Below the pieces are notes generated by a model. It ran no database searches and was not told the DNA's origin. It was given only the letters and a program-made list of their open reading frames with translations. Shown here in pieces: positions 33,601 to 45,100 of a stretch of DNA of 64,000 nucleotides. Each line of letters begins with the position of its first letter. The first letter of the stretch is position 1. Position numbers and translations under genes: made by a program. The DNA comes from Amoebophrya sp. A120 (Eukaryota > Sar > Dinophyceae > Syndiniales > Amoebophryaceae), in NCBI GenBank assembly GCA_905178155.1, contig CAJINV010000020.1:186001-250000 (forward strand). The letters run 5' to 3'.

Positions 33601-35125
33601 TTGGGCGGCGACTTCGCGACCGGGTTGTGCTCTCCAATTTCTTGCGACACCCGGTTGACGCTCCGGCGGAGCACCGGCTGAAAGGCCAGCTGCGGGACGG
33701 GCTCCTGCTTATTCCCGCTCTGCGAAAACCGGGTCGGCGCCCCCGCCGTGCCCACCTTGCCAAATACGCCGGCCATGGCAATTACCTTGTTCGTCGTGGA
33801 TCCGGCTGCTAGAGCTGCGGAAGCCGCGAAACTTTCTGCCTTTTCCTCCTCTTTCTTGCTGCCCGACGAGCTACTTTTCGCGTCCGGCGGCTTGTGGTTC
33901 TTACTGCTTCCTCCAAAGGACGACCTGCTCGCAGCCGGCTTACTAGAAGACGACGACGACGAAGAGGAACTACCCGCTGTGGGTTTCTGTACACCGGGGG
34001 CAACACCCACACCGCTTGATGCCGCGCTGTTGTTTTCCGTCGTGGTCTTGGTACTCTTCAAAAACTGATATTTGCTGCTGTTGTTCTGCGGCGCCGCGGT
34101 GACCTCCTTACCCGATTTGATGTTACTACTTCCGCCCGCCCCTGCCACCGTCACGGCGGTTGCGGTGACCTTCGCAATCGGCGCGGGCTCGAAATTACTG
34201 GGCTTCGAGGAGGCGACAGCCGATTTGCTGTTTCCGGCTGCCCCACCGCTGGTAGAAGATGGCACTCCAGCTGTCGGCTTAAGCTTGCTCTGGTGGTCCT
34301 GCACCACGCGTGGTCCCTTACTCGTGCTCCAACTTCGAGTGCTATGGTAGCTCTCACCGGACTGCCGCTCATCCTCCATGATACCATCCTGCTGTTTCAT
34401 CTCCTGCGGCTTCTTCGACGGAGGGGGCCCTCGGACGTCGATCGCCGCGCTGGTCTTGGTAGCTGGTTGCGATGATCTGTGTTGGAAACGAAACAAACAA
34501 ATCAATGTCCACGACTTTTAAGTATCAGAAAAAAAACATGACCCACCTTAAGAAATGAAAACATCAAAACAACGAGCCTCTCTATACGATGGCTGCGCCG
34601 GCTGTGGTCGAGCGCGTTTTGCTTGCTTCCTCGCACGAACGCCATCCTCCATGTGTGTGCGCAAAACATCGATGTGATGCTCCACAATGTCGCCGATCCT
34701 GGGTTGGGTATTTTTGCACTTAAGTAGACAATTTTGTACGAATAAGAGATGGACAACACGAAGACTGTTCAAAAGCCCACCAATCAAAATCTATCTAGAA
34801 GCGAAAAAACATATTCTCCCAAAACTCCGTACCTTCCTTCCGACTCGACGAAGAAGCCCCATTTGTGGTTTTTCTGAATGGGCGTTTTGTTCTGCTCGGC
34901 AGCCTGCAAGACGTCGTAGATCTCTTGCTTCTTCACGTCGACCCAGGCCCGATGGGTCCCGATCGCTTCGTCGACGAATTCCGTGACATCGGAGAGTAAA
35001 TCCTCTACCAGCATGGAGAAGGGTCGCTTTCGGTTCTTCTGCGAGCTGGAGCTGCTGCTGGAACCAGGGACCACCGCGGCAGAAGCGCCGCCGGTGCCAT
35101 GCCGCGGCGCGGTGCTGCTTGGCAT
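30663..35125 (-). CDS. INCENP: INCENP-like inner centromere protein, copy 2 (IN-box interrupted by an introner)
   Basis: A second chromosomal-passenger scaffold. The likely start is ATG 35125 (MPSSTAPRHG); in-frame upstream ATGs at 35239 and 35293 are possible. The N-terminus (MLVEDLLSDVTEFVDEAIGT then HRAWVDVKKQEI) aligns with VIVDFLHDVRTCTSRAIQ...AW of copy 1. Exon 2 follows a GTACGG...CCCAG intron (ESEGRIGDIVEHHIDVL). The middle is about 850 residues of Ser/Lys/Ala-rich disorder. A basic helix (RVRREAERKRLESLRTQRQA) precedes the acidic linker YELSDKCSTDEESPDRRDKR and the IN-box: VPDWCRNWPEKVQQQGLFDP, DTIFG, NPDLGRIFG, then KKRRG|SSENWEKDRLTKREVD. The bar marks an introner (30772-31056) in phase 1 of a Ser codon. 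Removing it restores RRGSSENW, matching RRGSSLNW of copy 1, where no intron is present. Total is about 1160 residues. One intron near 33250-33370 has no obvious GT-AG phase-matched border. Confidence 0.8.
30772..31056. mobile_element. Introner element, family 3, inside the INCENP IN-box
   Basis: TIRs TATCCTATGTAAAAACGTCC at the left and the inverted GGGCGGGGACCTAATGGCTC then AGGATA at the right. An exact 5-bp TSD ACCCG is at 30767-30771 and 31057-31061; the element is 285 bp. No register within the TSD gives a GT-AG intron. The partial copy at window position 1-95 belongs to the same family and is oriented oppositely relative to its host gene. Confidence 0.93.
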
Positions 35126-35392
35126 ACTGGGCGTGTTTATTTGCGCGGTAGTAAAGAGTGTTTTGTATTTACCGACTCTTGTTTTTTCGTGCGCTATACT
35201 GAGTTGCTGTTTCTGAAGATCATATTTGTTGCGCACCATTTTGATGTATCGCCAAATTAAAATTTGCACCAGCTCGACAACATGCAAGTCCATGCATTAT
35301 GCATTTCATGCGCGACTGCTCCGTCTCCCAGCAGAAAAATTCGAATGTTTTTTGACACTGGGGTTTCAACGACTAACTTGCGAGAAACATTG

Positions 35393-37994
35393 CTATCTTT
35401 TTCGCTTACTTACACACCTCTCGCTCACGAGGACGACCACGCCGAGTAGTACATTTACACTTTGATCTTGGAACACGTGACAATTTGCTTCTCTAGCAGT
35501 GAAACCGCGAGAGGCGGTGAAAAACGCACTATCGATCGATACGATTTGGCTCGCGTTGTGCATCCTACTTCTGTCTGGCGGTCTCATATCAGTACTACCG
35601 TAGTTGCGCTCACCACGATAACTACGAGGACCACTTTCAACATTCTCGCACCGACAAACAAAAGCAAGGTTGCGCAGCAAACTGAGAGCTGAAGCGAAGA
35701 TATTTTTCTCTTGTTCCGCCCGGTCCGGGTGAAGTACAACTTCGGGATACCTGCCAGACTGGGAGATCCTCGGAGAAGCACTCTCCTCCTTCCCTCGTTG
35801 TTCCGTCGTGAGACTCGGTGGAGCAGGAACTGGTTCGGATTTATTTCCCGGTGCCGCATCGCTCGGTGTTCGTGGCGATTCCGGTTCTTGCACATACGCA
35901 GGATCGTCTGGTGGTGCATCCGAGGTTTTCTGACTGGCGTCTCCCTCTCCTTGCCCCGCCCCTTCATCGTGCCCTCTCGTGGTACAGCTCCTACTTGGTG
36001 CCTGTACAAAAATTTCCTCCGACCCCGACCCTTGCGGCTGGGAAAATGAGGAGTTTGCTTCCACTTCCTCCTCCTCGAAAAACACACCACCGTCCACAAA
36101 AACCCGCAGTTCCCGCCGCAAAATCGCCATCAACAGCGGCGCGTTGCAGCACCGCCCCGATTTTTCTTCGAAAAAACGCCGGAACTCTGGGCTCCGGCGC
36201 ACAGCGTCAATGTCGATCTCGATTGTGCTGGGAGAAGAAACTTTTGCTGTAGTAAGTTCCCGACTTTTCCCCTCGTCCTCCCCGAGCAATCTCGTCACAC
36301 CAGCAGCAGACGCAGGACTACTCGGACTATTTCTTTTCACGAACTCCGCCGGAAAACAGGGTACGGGCAGCGCGTCCCACAGCTTCACGTTTCTCAAGCC
36401 GTGCGGGACGATCAAGCCGTCGTCGAAGCTCCGGCCAGCGTAGTCCAACGCCGTGTCATTATTTTCCGTCGTTTGCAACTCCACGTCAGCTTTGTTATCC
36501 AGCAAAATCTGCAACACTTCCACGTTCCCCAACGCGGCGGAACACATCAGCGCCGTCCGGCTGTACTTTCCAAAGTATTGTAAATTCACGTCCGCTTTTT
36601 CCTGCAGCAGCACCTCCACCAGCTGGTAATTCCCATAGTCCGCCGCAAACGCGAGCGCATCGAAACCGACGTCTGTGATCTGCCGGACGTCCGCCTTCGC
36701 ATTTAGCAACGTGAAAAAACTGTGCGCGGTTTTGCTACTCCGCCGGTTTTTGCAGCAGGCGATCATCAGGGCGGTTAATCCGTAATTCGTCTGCACGTTC
36801 ACGTCCGCGGCCAGGTCCACCAGCAAATTCAGCAACGCCGGGTCTTTGACCGTGTTGTCCATCCCGGCCGCAAACATGGCAGCGGTGAAGCCCCCGGCAT
36901 TGACCGCGTTGATGTCTGCGTTCAGGTGCTGCACGAGGAGTGTGCAGGGTAAAAGCATCGTACTCGTACTAGTAGAAAATGCGTCACAGATGATTTTTCC
37001 AGCTCCAGGAAGAATAATGCTGATCAAGAAACACCAGCATGCAATTTTGCGACTGCTGGTACGAGATACTTTTGCAGTTGATATGGAGGTAAATAATCTG
37101 CCTTCTTTCCTCCGCGTCCTTGTTCCGCATGGCACAGAGCAGGGCCGTGCGGCCCGTGTCGACCGACCGCCGATTCACGTAGTCGAAAAGACGCTTCTGC
37201 TCGGCGGGATTCAGCAGCTGCGTGTTACTGTGCGTCAGGGGGTCTTTGCTCTGTGAAGGTAAAAAAGTGGCAGCCCCTACTTTGTCCGGCGGAAGTCCGG
37301 CATTTGTCGTGTCGTGGCCACCTAGTACTTCTACGGCATCGCTATGTGCTTTGAAGATCTGCTTGCTCTCGAAATCTGAATCGTCCGGCAACTGAACCAC
37401 TGTTTTTGTGCTGCTGGCAACAGAACTTGCTTTATTTTTCCTTTCGTTCAACATTTCGGCGCCACTACTAACCGTGTACGCCGAAACCTTACTATTAAAC
37501 CGCGAACTGCACCGCGACGCGACGTCTTCCGCAAGATAATTAACCGTCAACTTCGTGTCAAATACGCCCGGAAATTCCTCCGTGAGCAGGTCCAACACCG
37601 CAGCCAGGTCCTCGGTCTCGCAGACCCGCATCAGCTTCGTCGTGTCGTTCGCCGTGAACTGACTCGTTTGCAAGTATTCGCGGTACAGAGCTGTGATGTC
37701 GGACGTGTAGGTCGTCGCAGAACTACTACCTTGCTGCCCGTTTTGTTCAACATCATTATGCTTCCCCGCGTCCACGTTGGCGTAATGCAAAAGCTCGTCG
37801 TACAGCCGCCGGGTTTGGGGGTTGATCAGAACCTCGTAGGCCGCGCGCAACTGCTGAAACTCGGCGGTCGCAGCTCGCTCGGAACTCGCTCGGCTCTTGT
37901 CTGGGTGACGCTCCCGGGCCAACCGCTTGTACTGCTTCCGCAGGTCCGCTTCGCTGGCGTCGGCGGGGAGGTTGAGGCACGCGTAATACGCCAT
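35393..37994 (-). CDS. J-domain (DnaJ) / ankyrin-repeat fusion protein
   Basis: The chosen start is ATG 37994 (MAYYACLNLPADASEADLRK), because the J-domain conventionally begins at YYxxL; in-frame ATGs upstream to 38123 would add a Phe-rich leader. The J-domain occupies residues 1-70 with the catalytic HPD at 30-32, so the protein should stimulate an Hsp70 partner. A helical linker follows. Then come ankyrin repeats: TGRTALLCAMRNKDAEERRQ, an introner, then INAVNAGGFTAAMFAAG, VNVQTNYGLTALMIAC, VNLQYFGKYSRTALMCSAAL and VELQTTENNDTALDYAG. The C-terminal 280 residues are disordered. Total is about 818 residues. J-domain plus ankyrin proteins are known but uncommon. The final 40 residues, before the stop at 35393, may be intron read-through. 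Confidence 0.75.
36943..37084. mobile_element. Introner element, family 2, within the first ankyrin repeats
   Basis: Ends GTAAAAGCATCGTACTCGTA and ACGAGATACTTTTGCAGTTG are inverted, with TSD GGAG at 36939-36942 and 37085-37088; 142 bp. Excision joins ATTTACCTCC to TCGTGCAGCA in frame (QIIYLLVQHLNADIN), rebuilding an ankyrin helix. Confidence 0.88.
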
Positions 37995-38606
37995 TTTTTT
38001 CTCTGTGGATTTGGCTAGAAGTAGAACATCTTCATCCTGCTCGAGAAAAAAAAACGCTCGTGGTGACTGCAAGTATGACACCAACAGACGCATTTCAGAG
38101 GCTAGGCACACGACAAGCAACAAGATTCATTAAAAACACTTTGGAACACTTCTCTGGTCTGCTTAAGAAGGCTCGAAGACTCCTGTGAGAAACAGAAACT
38201 GAAACCCCTGTCGTCCTTATTCTCTCCTGTTGCGCCAAAAGGGAAGATGAGGCCCAGCTCTGCTAGTCGTGTCAAATACAACAAAAAGGAGTCCTTGTAC
38301 TATGTGTCGTGTTTCTATGTCTTCTCATGTTCTTTCAGCGTCCCCGATATCCAATCCGACGTGGTGGTCGGAGCAATAGCAGCCACTCGAACAACAACCC
38401 TTAACTAGACTGCTGTTGTATGTTTCCGACGTCGCTGTATTTATTCTTTTCCCATCAAAACCGCATGCTGTGGCTGTTCCTCTGCTACAGCAGGAACATC
38501 TCTACACGAGCATGTTGGCAACGCGTTCACTTCACGATCACAATATCGCTAGCTCGTCCACACAAGAAAGGGAGGGGACTGCGAGAACCTGAAATTGTTC
38601 CTTTTT
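37995..38606. other. Intergenic spacer
   Basis: Upstream flank of the J-domain gene and downstream flank of the aminotransferase gene. No gene seen, apart from an in-frame 5' extension of the J-domain gene to 38123. Confidence 0.45.
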
Positions 38607-40475
38607 CTACTGCAGATTTTTCTTCAGCCGGTCCGCCGCTTCCGCCAGGTCGTCCATTTGGCGGCAGAAGCAAAACCGAATGTACTCGTTTGCCTTCTCC
38701 TTGTTACTGTAGAACGTGTCCCCCGCAACAGTTGCCACACCGCAGTTCTTCAGTAAGAACATGCACGCGTCCTGTGCCGTTTCGAAGTGCTTCAGCTTCT
38801 CGACTTTCCGGAATTTCGCGAAGATGTAGTACGCTGCAAACGGACCGATGATCTCGAAGTTCAGTTGCTTCAGCGTAGTTACTAAAAAGTCCCGCCGCTC
38901 CTCGTATTTGTTCTTCAAATACCGGTAGTACTCTTCGTCCATTTTATCCAGCAAGCTCTCCACCCCCAGCTGCATGGGTGTCGGTGCCTGCAACACGAGC
39001 TGGTCGTGCACGGCGCGGACGGTCTTCGCCAAGTGCGGCGGACAGATCAGCCACCCCACCCGCCAGCCCGTGCAGGAGAAGGATTTCGACACCGAGTTCA
39101 TCAGCAGAGAGAGACTTCCCATCTTCACCACGTCCTCGTCGCTGAACCCGGCTTCCTTCGTCAAGACCTGGGCCGTGTCGAACCCGGGCAGCACGTGCTT
39201 GCTCCGCACCGCGCCGTCGTAAATCATGTGTTCGTAGATGTCGTCCGTGATGAGGTACGCGTCGTTGTCCAAGCAGATCCGGCACAGCTGCTGCAGCTCC
39301 GGTATGGTAAAAACCTTCCCGGTCGGGTTGTGCGGGTCGCACAACACCAACGCGCGGCACCGTCGCATCTTCTGCCGGATGTCGTCGAAGCTGAGCTGCC
39401 TATCCACTCGTAAAAGCATCGTACTATTGTATTCGACGTAACCAAAATGCATGACAAATGTGGTTTTCTTTTCCTACCAGAATCTGCATGACAGTTTATT
39501 TCCCTTCGAAAAAATTATACTTTGGCATGCGATTTACGGAAGTACGATGCTTTTGCCTTGCCTACTGCCAGGCGTTGGCCGCTTCGTCCTCGAACAACGT
39601 CGTGATTTCGCAATTCAAATGGAAAACCTTCGCCTGCTGCGGATACAGCTCGTGATAGGGCTCCATCACCAGAATGGAGTCCCCCGGCTGGCACACCGAC
39701 CGCAGGGCCACGGCGAAGGCTTCCGTGGCGCCAAGCGTAACCGTGATGTTCGCCTCGGCGTCGACGTTTTTCTGGTTCGTGACGCCGTTGAGGAAGCCTT
39801 TGTTCCCCCCGTACCACCTCGCGTAGTACTCCTCGATGCACTTTCGAATCTGCGGCCGCCCCACCGGCATGGAGTACTGGGAGTGCGCGTCTTTGGCGTT
39901 CTTCTCTGTGATGATTTGCCGTATGAAGTCCTCGAAAGAAACACTGCTGGAGCAATTTTTATCAGCTTCACTCCTCCTCTCCACCATCTGCTGTAGCAGA
40001 TCCTGCGCTGGCATCTTCGCGATTTCCTGTGCCTTGTCCGCGCTGCCGCCCAGCAGCGCGCAGACGATGGAAACCACACCCTCGGGGGGCGGGGCTTCGT
40101 TGGGAAAGCCCTGACTCAGGTTCACGGCGTTGTACTCGAGCGCGAGCTATCAAACGCAAACATGTCTGGCTCTGGAAGAGCGTGATGCTGTTTGTGCATG
40201 ACACGGAAGGTCGCGCATGCAAGTCCTAGCATCACAGGTTTTGAGCAGGTTTCGCAATGCCTGACCTGCATGACAAGTCCCCTCTTTGGGCGACAAGAAA
40301 GAAGCAGCTTTTGCGGTCCATGCATGACAGATATTTGTCTGCTTTAAAAATGCGCATCAGAAGTGTACATGTTTCCAGACCCAGACATATTTGCAATGTA
40401 TACGAGCCGACTCATCAACCGGATCCCGGACTCCTTCACGCCCGACTGCTGCTCCGGCGCCGGGGGCGTCACCAT
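38607..40475 (-). CDS. Class I/II PLP aminotransferase, kynurenine/glutamine aminotransferase-like
   Basis: Three exons separated by two introners give about 476 residues, close to the usual 420-470. Start at ATG 40475 (MVTPPAPEQQSG). Family landmarks in order: NAVNLSQGFPNEAPP (the N(L)GQGFPD signature of kynurenine aminotransferases); YSMPVGRPQIRKCIEEYY; ITVTLGATEAFAVALRSVCQ (cofactor phosphate region); CDPHNPTGKVF (conserved Asn); LITDDIYEHMIYD (Asp/Tyr contacting PLP); NSVSKSFSCTGWRVGW, where the Lys forms the Schiff base; and ANEYIRFCF with the substrate-carboxylate Arg. The enzyme would transaminate kynurenine, glutamine or aromatic amino acids with 2-oxo acids. Substrate preference is not readable. 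No obvious targeting peptide. Confidence 0.88.
39401..39564. mobile_element. Introner element, family 2
   Basis: TIRs CGTAAAAGCATCGTACTATT and the inverted GGAAGTACGATGCTTTTGCC, with TSD CTGCC at 39396-39400 and 39565-39569; 164 bp. Excision joins AACGCCTGGCAG to CTCAGCTTCGAC in frame (NAWQLSFDDIRQ) in the aminotransferase. Confidence 0.9.
40148..40402. mobile_element. Introner element, family 1
   Basis: TIRs TATCAAACGCAAACATGTCT then GGCTCTGGAAGA, and CCAGACCCAGACATATTTGC then AATGTATA, with exact TSD CGAGC at 40143-40147 and 40403-40407; 255 bp. Excision yields MSRLALEYNAVNLSQG in frame in the aminotransferase. Confidence 0.93.
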
Positions 40476-42160
40476 CTTTCTTGTGGAGAATGTTTATTTT
40501 CAGCTGTTTGCGAAAACAGTGGCACATTCAAAAAAAAACATACCGCTCGCCCTATCAATGCAGAACCAACTACGAGCAGCGAACCAAAAACCAATTACTG
40601 CACGCTGCAAAGACTCTCCACTTTTATTCTGTGCTTCGGTGACTAAAACTAAATGAAAAAAACGAGTCTGTCACGAGAGCAGCGCCACCGGCCCGGATCA
40701 TCTCTAACATTACTGTCCGAATGATATATACCGTTTCCTGATCGTTCCGCAAGGGAAATTTCGATCAATCGCCATGCCCCTCAAAAAGAAGGAGCCACTG
40801 TCGTTGATCTTGTATTAGCCGAGATAAAGCAACTCTTTTAGTATCAGTTTCAAAACCGATTACACGTTCTCCGTACTCTGTCTCGCTTGTTGTGCTTGAC
40901 CGAATGACACATTCGCATTGCCGCAAGTGATCGGAAAAAAAAACTGAGCGTGGCACAAAACAGGTCGCACACCGTCTGCTCCTTGCGGATTCTGTCACTC
41001 AATTTATTTCACGAACTGCAAAAGAAAAAACGAACATTTTCGCCACGTGCAGCTCTGGACCACGAGGGAAGAAACCATCCAACTTGATGCCCAGGAAGTA
41101 GCGGAGCAAGCTTTCGTATCACCTTTGCGCAGTTCGCATTGTATCACTACCGCGTCGTCACAAAGACTAGTTCCAACAGCATCGGAGTTCCAACAACATC
41201 GGGTCTCCTGAGATGAGTCAAGTTGCTCGCACTAGTCTTTCCGATATAAATGAAAGTCGCTTGTTCCGAGGCAGCGATATGCTGCAACAGAAAATTCTTT
41301 GACAGCGTGCTGAAAGTTTCACAGACAGATGTTCAATTTCAGGGTCGCTTGCGCTTCTGTGCTTTGTCGCATTGATATACTACTTCTAGATTGTCGGAAT
41401 CGCGATGTGGATAATTTGCAAAACATGACAAGAAGGATGTCGTCGTGGCTGATCTTCTTACTGTCGTTTGTGTTTGAGCTTGACTAAGACTACGAGTAAG
41501 ACTAGCAGCATTACATGAAGAAATAAGAATAAAGGGCAGCTCGCTCTAGGGTGTAATAAAGGCGACAGCAACAGTTGCGCGCTGTTGCTGCCGCTGCTGC
41601 TATTTATAGTTGTTACTCTTCTCATGTGGTCGCGGCGGAGCGAGAAAACATGGTCGGAATGGATGTGCTCCTGCTGGTATATACCTGCAGTTGCGGTGGA
41701 GGAAAATCGCAGGTGTAGTAGAGTTTCTAGTACAACTGTATGCGCAAAAACCACCGCGCGTATGACAACTCTATTTTTGTACAGTGTGGAAAATTTGTCT
41801 TCGACATAGAATGCGAAGAAAGTCAGGCTGTACAACCGTTTGGTGCTGCTAGTCAGTCGTGACGAGGTACTGGTACTATTTCATTTTCCAGCTCCAAACT
41901 CGTCGGTCTTTTACAGTGTCGCTATTTGTATTTTTCGGTGCATCGGGTCACATCGTTCTTGCGACAACAGTGTTAGATAGCTAGGAACAAGCGTGGTTCA
42001 TTTCAAGAAAATATCCCTCACGACTTTAATTCTGTCCATGAGTCAGGCTACTTACTATTGCTTGAGAAATGATCTTCTGCGTACTGTGTGTATGATGATA
42101 AAATGTCATTATTTGAAAGGCTACTCACGACCTACAGGCCGCAACATTAAATGTTCCTCG
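40476..42160. other. Intergenic spacer
   Basis: No supported gene. A minus open frame near 41835-41458 ends in a hydrophobic stretch but lacks an ATG and looks non-coding. Confidence 0.45.
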
Positions 42161-45100
42161 TCATTGCTGTGCGCAGCCAGGGTCGTCCGACGTCCCATTG
42201 CGCGAGGAGTTGTTATTGCTGTTATTTCGCGTACCGTAGTTGTTCGGTTGGTTCACTGTGGGCTGGTGATTCGACCTTCCCAACCGGGAAAACAGGCTCG
42301 AAGTAGTATAGTTTGTATTTCCACCGGTCGTCGACGTCGTATTTGGAATGATAGGAATAGGGGGATTGACATTGAGACTATTCGCAAGTAGACCCGGCAG
42401 CGCTGCCGGTCGCTTGTTGCTTGCAATAGTACCTCCTGATGATGTGAAGGGGTCGCCACTGTCGGCGCGAAGATCATTTGTTCCACCTCCACCGAGATTT
42501 CTACTTCTGAAGGGATCCAACTCGACGCCGGAACTGCGGTTTAAATCGTAGTTGCCCAGCAGGCTGCTGCTGCTGGTGGTGTCCTGCCTGTTGACACTGC
42601 TGTCCACGTTGTTGCTAGAAGTACTCATACCAAATGATCCCGCACCTGCAGCGTTCTTGTTCGAAAACAGGTAGCTGCTGCTGCTACTGCTACCGTAATC
42701 TCTTCCAAAGACCGCGCTGCTACTGCCCGAAGATGTCGCACCTCCTCCGCCTAGGAGGAGGTTATCATTGTTCTTGTTACCTGCTCCGAAGGAGAGATTA
42801 AGCAGCGCCCTACTGGTTGTGCCGTTGTGATAGCTGCTGCTAGAAGAGGAACTGCCCGCGGACGACGACGAGCCAGCGGGTGCTGGATTGTTGTTCACTC
42901 GCGAAACTACCATGCTGTTCCAGGACGAGTGGTCCGCCGCTTTGCCGCTTGAGAAGACGTCGCTGCTTTTGGGGTGCGACGTGACCACGTCCTCGCTGCT
43001 GCTGGAGGCACTCAGCACGCCCGCGCGCTCGCCCACTTTGCGCTTCTCCTGTTCGCGTTTCGCAAGCGCTAGTTTGTGTTGCACCACGACTTCCGCCTCC
43101 ACGGTGTCCCTTGTCACAAACCGCCACACGTGCACTTTCTTCTTCTGGCCGTACCGCCGCGCACGCCCGATGGCCTGGGTCTCGTACACCAACGCTTTGG
43201 AGAACGTGTTGGCTACCTGTAGAGCAACAGCGAGATGACAGTGAGAAAACTTTCAACTACTTTTATGCAGTAAGTTCGCAGATTTCTCCAGCTTTTTACG
43301 AAGCTGCAAGTAAGAACAATCAAGCACACAGATGCACAACACTACCCCGGAAAGCCAACATGAAGACAATGAATCGAAAGAAACACAGCAGTCATCTGTC
43401 AAATACGTACCATGGGGTGCACGAACAGGATGTGATTCGCCGACGTGAGGTTCGCGCCGCTCGCGTTGCTCTCGAAGCTCATCAAGAGAATCCTGGGCGT
43501 GCCGTGTGGGATCCGCGTCCCCTCCGCGTAGACCTGGTTGAATTCCTTCAGAATTCGGCTTTTTTTGTGCCCCGAGCCTGAGAGCGAGGTGTAGGGGAAC
43601 CCGGAGCTCTCGAACGCGTCCGCCAGTTTGTCCTGGATCAGCTTCCACTGCGCGAACACGATCACCTTGGCGCTGGGGTCGTCTTCCAGGATTTTCAACA
43701 GTACCAGCATGACGGACTCCAGCTTGCTGCCGAACTTCCGGTACCTCCGCCGGTCGGTGTCTTTTTTGCACTTCTGCTCCCACCTTTCCACGTGCCCAAA
43801 CTCCTTGTTGTAGAGCTCTAACTTTCCCCAGCTCGTCGTTAGGTGCTCCTTTCGGACGACGCCCGCGGGTAACGACCTATAACGGGGGTAGAATGAAAGG
43901 GTAAAAAAGGTGTACGTGTAGAAAGTACTTTTACAAACTTCTGTGTGAAGCCCGGGACGTGGCAAAGAACCAAATGGGTCTCATACGGTCTGAAGCACAT
44001 GCTGCACAGTTCGGATGAATCGAAGTTCATGATCAACACCTTGTGCTGCGCCAGTGCCAGACATCAATACAAACATACGGTTTATTTGTGGCCTTGGTGG
44101 AAGTTGATGAAACGTCCATGATCATCAAAGTAAAACGAGTAAAGAAGAAGTACACTGGTTTCTTGGAAGCAGCAGCAGGCTTCACATCCTTCTTCGCACC
44201 GCTGCCAGTCGCGCCATTTTTGTGCTCGCCCTCCAGTTTCTCTATGTCCTCCTCCATTTTCCGGATCCCCTCCGCCTCATCAGCAATGTCGCAAATGTCC
44301 GTGGCTTTCAAACCTGGGTGGTTGCACGTGGGGCACTTGCCAGTGCCGCTGATGGAGCTCGCCAGGCAGGACTTACAGAACGCGTGGCCGCAGGGGGTCA
44401 GGCGAATGTCCCCGACCGTAAATTCGCCCTTCGCGTAGTCGCACGGGGCGTTCAGCGGTAGGGCGTCGTTGTAGCAGATCGGACACTCAAATTCCAGTTG
44501 CTCCTCTTCTTCCTGATTGTTCTCGCTCTTGTTCTGGTGCCCGCGACAGAAGGTCTGCAAGCTGCGGCAGAAGAAGCTGAAGGGCTGGAACGCGGGCTTC
44601 AGCGCGTCCAGCTTGGTCTGGAAGTTTTTCATGCCGTAGTCGTAGACGCGCCGCACCAGCTGGGCCAGGTGGTCGGTACCCTCGCCGACGTTTGGCCGTC
44701 CGGGCGTGGTCTTGTTCGGGGTCATCTCTTTCGGACCGAAGGCGGCTTGCTCGGGGAAGAAGGGGTCCAGCTGCAACCGGAACTGCTGCTCGTCGGGTGG
44801 GTGCGTGTTCTGCTCCAGGTTCTTCGACCCGAACGCCGCGCCCAGCAAGCCCGGCAGGCCCTGGTCCCAGATCGGGTCCAGCTCCCGCTCGGGATCCTCT
44901 CCGAGAAGGTCGCGGAACTTCCCATTGGACGTCAGCAGCCGCTCGAGGTGTTGCAGCCGCCAAAGGAAGTACTGGTCCGCGTTCAGCATGTCCCGCTTCT
45001 TGTTCGGCTGCGGTCTTCCGTCGCTGTCTTTCGGCAGCCGGGCGGTAACCAAGTCGTCGTACTCTTTCACATACGCCCGCAGCTTGGGCAGAATCCCGTT

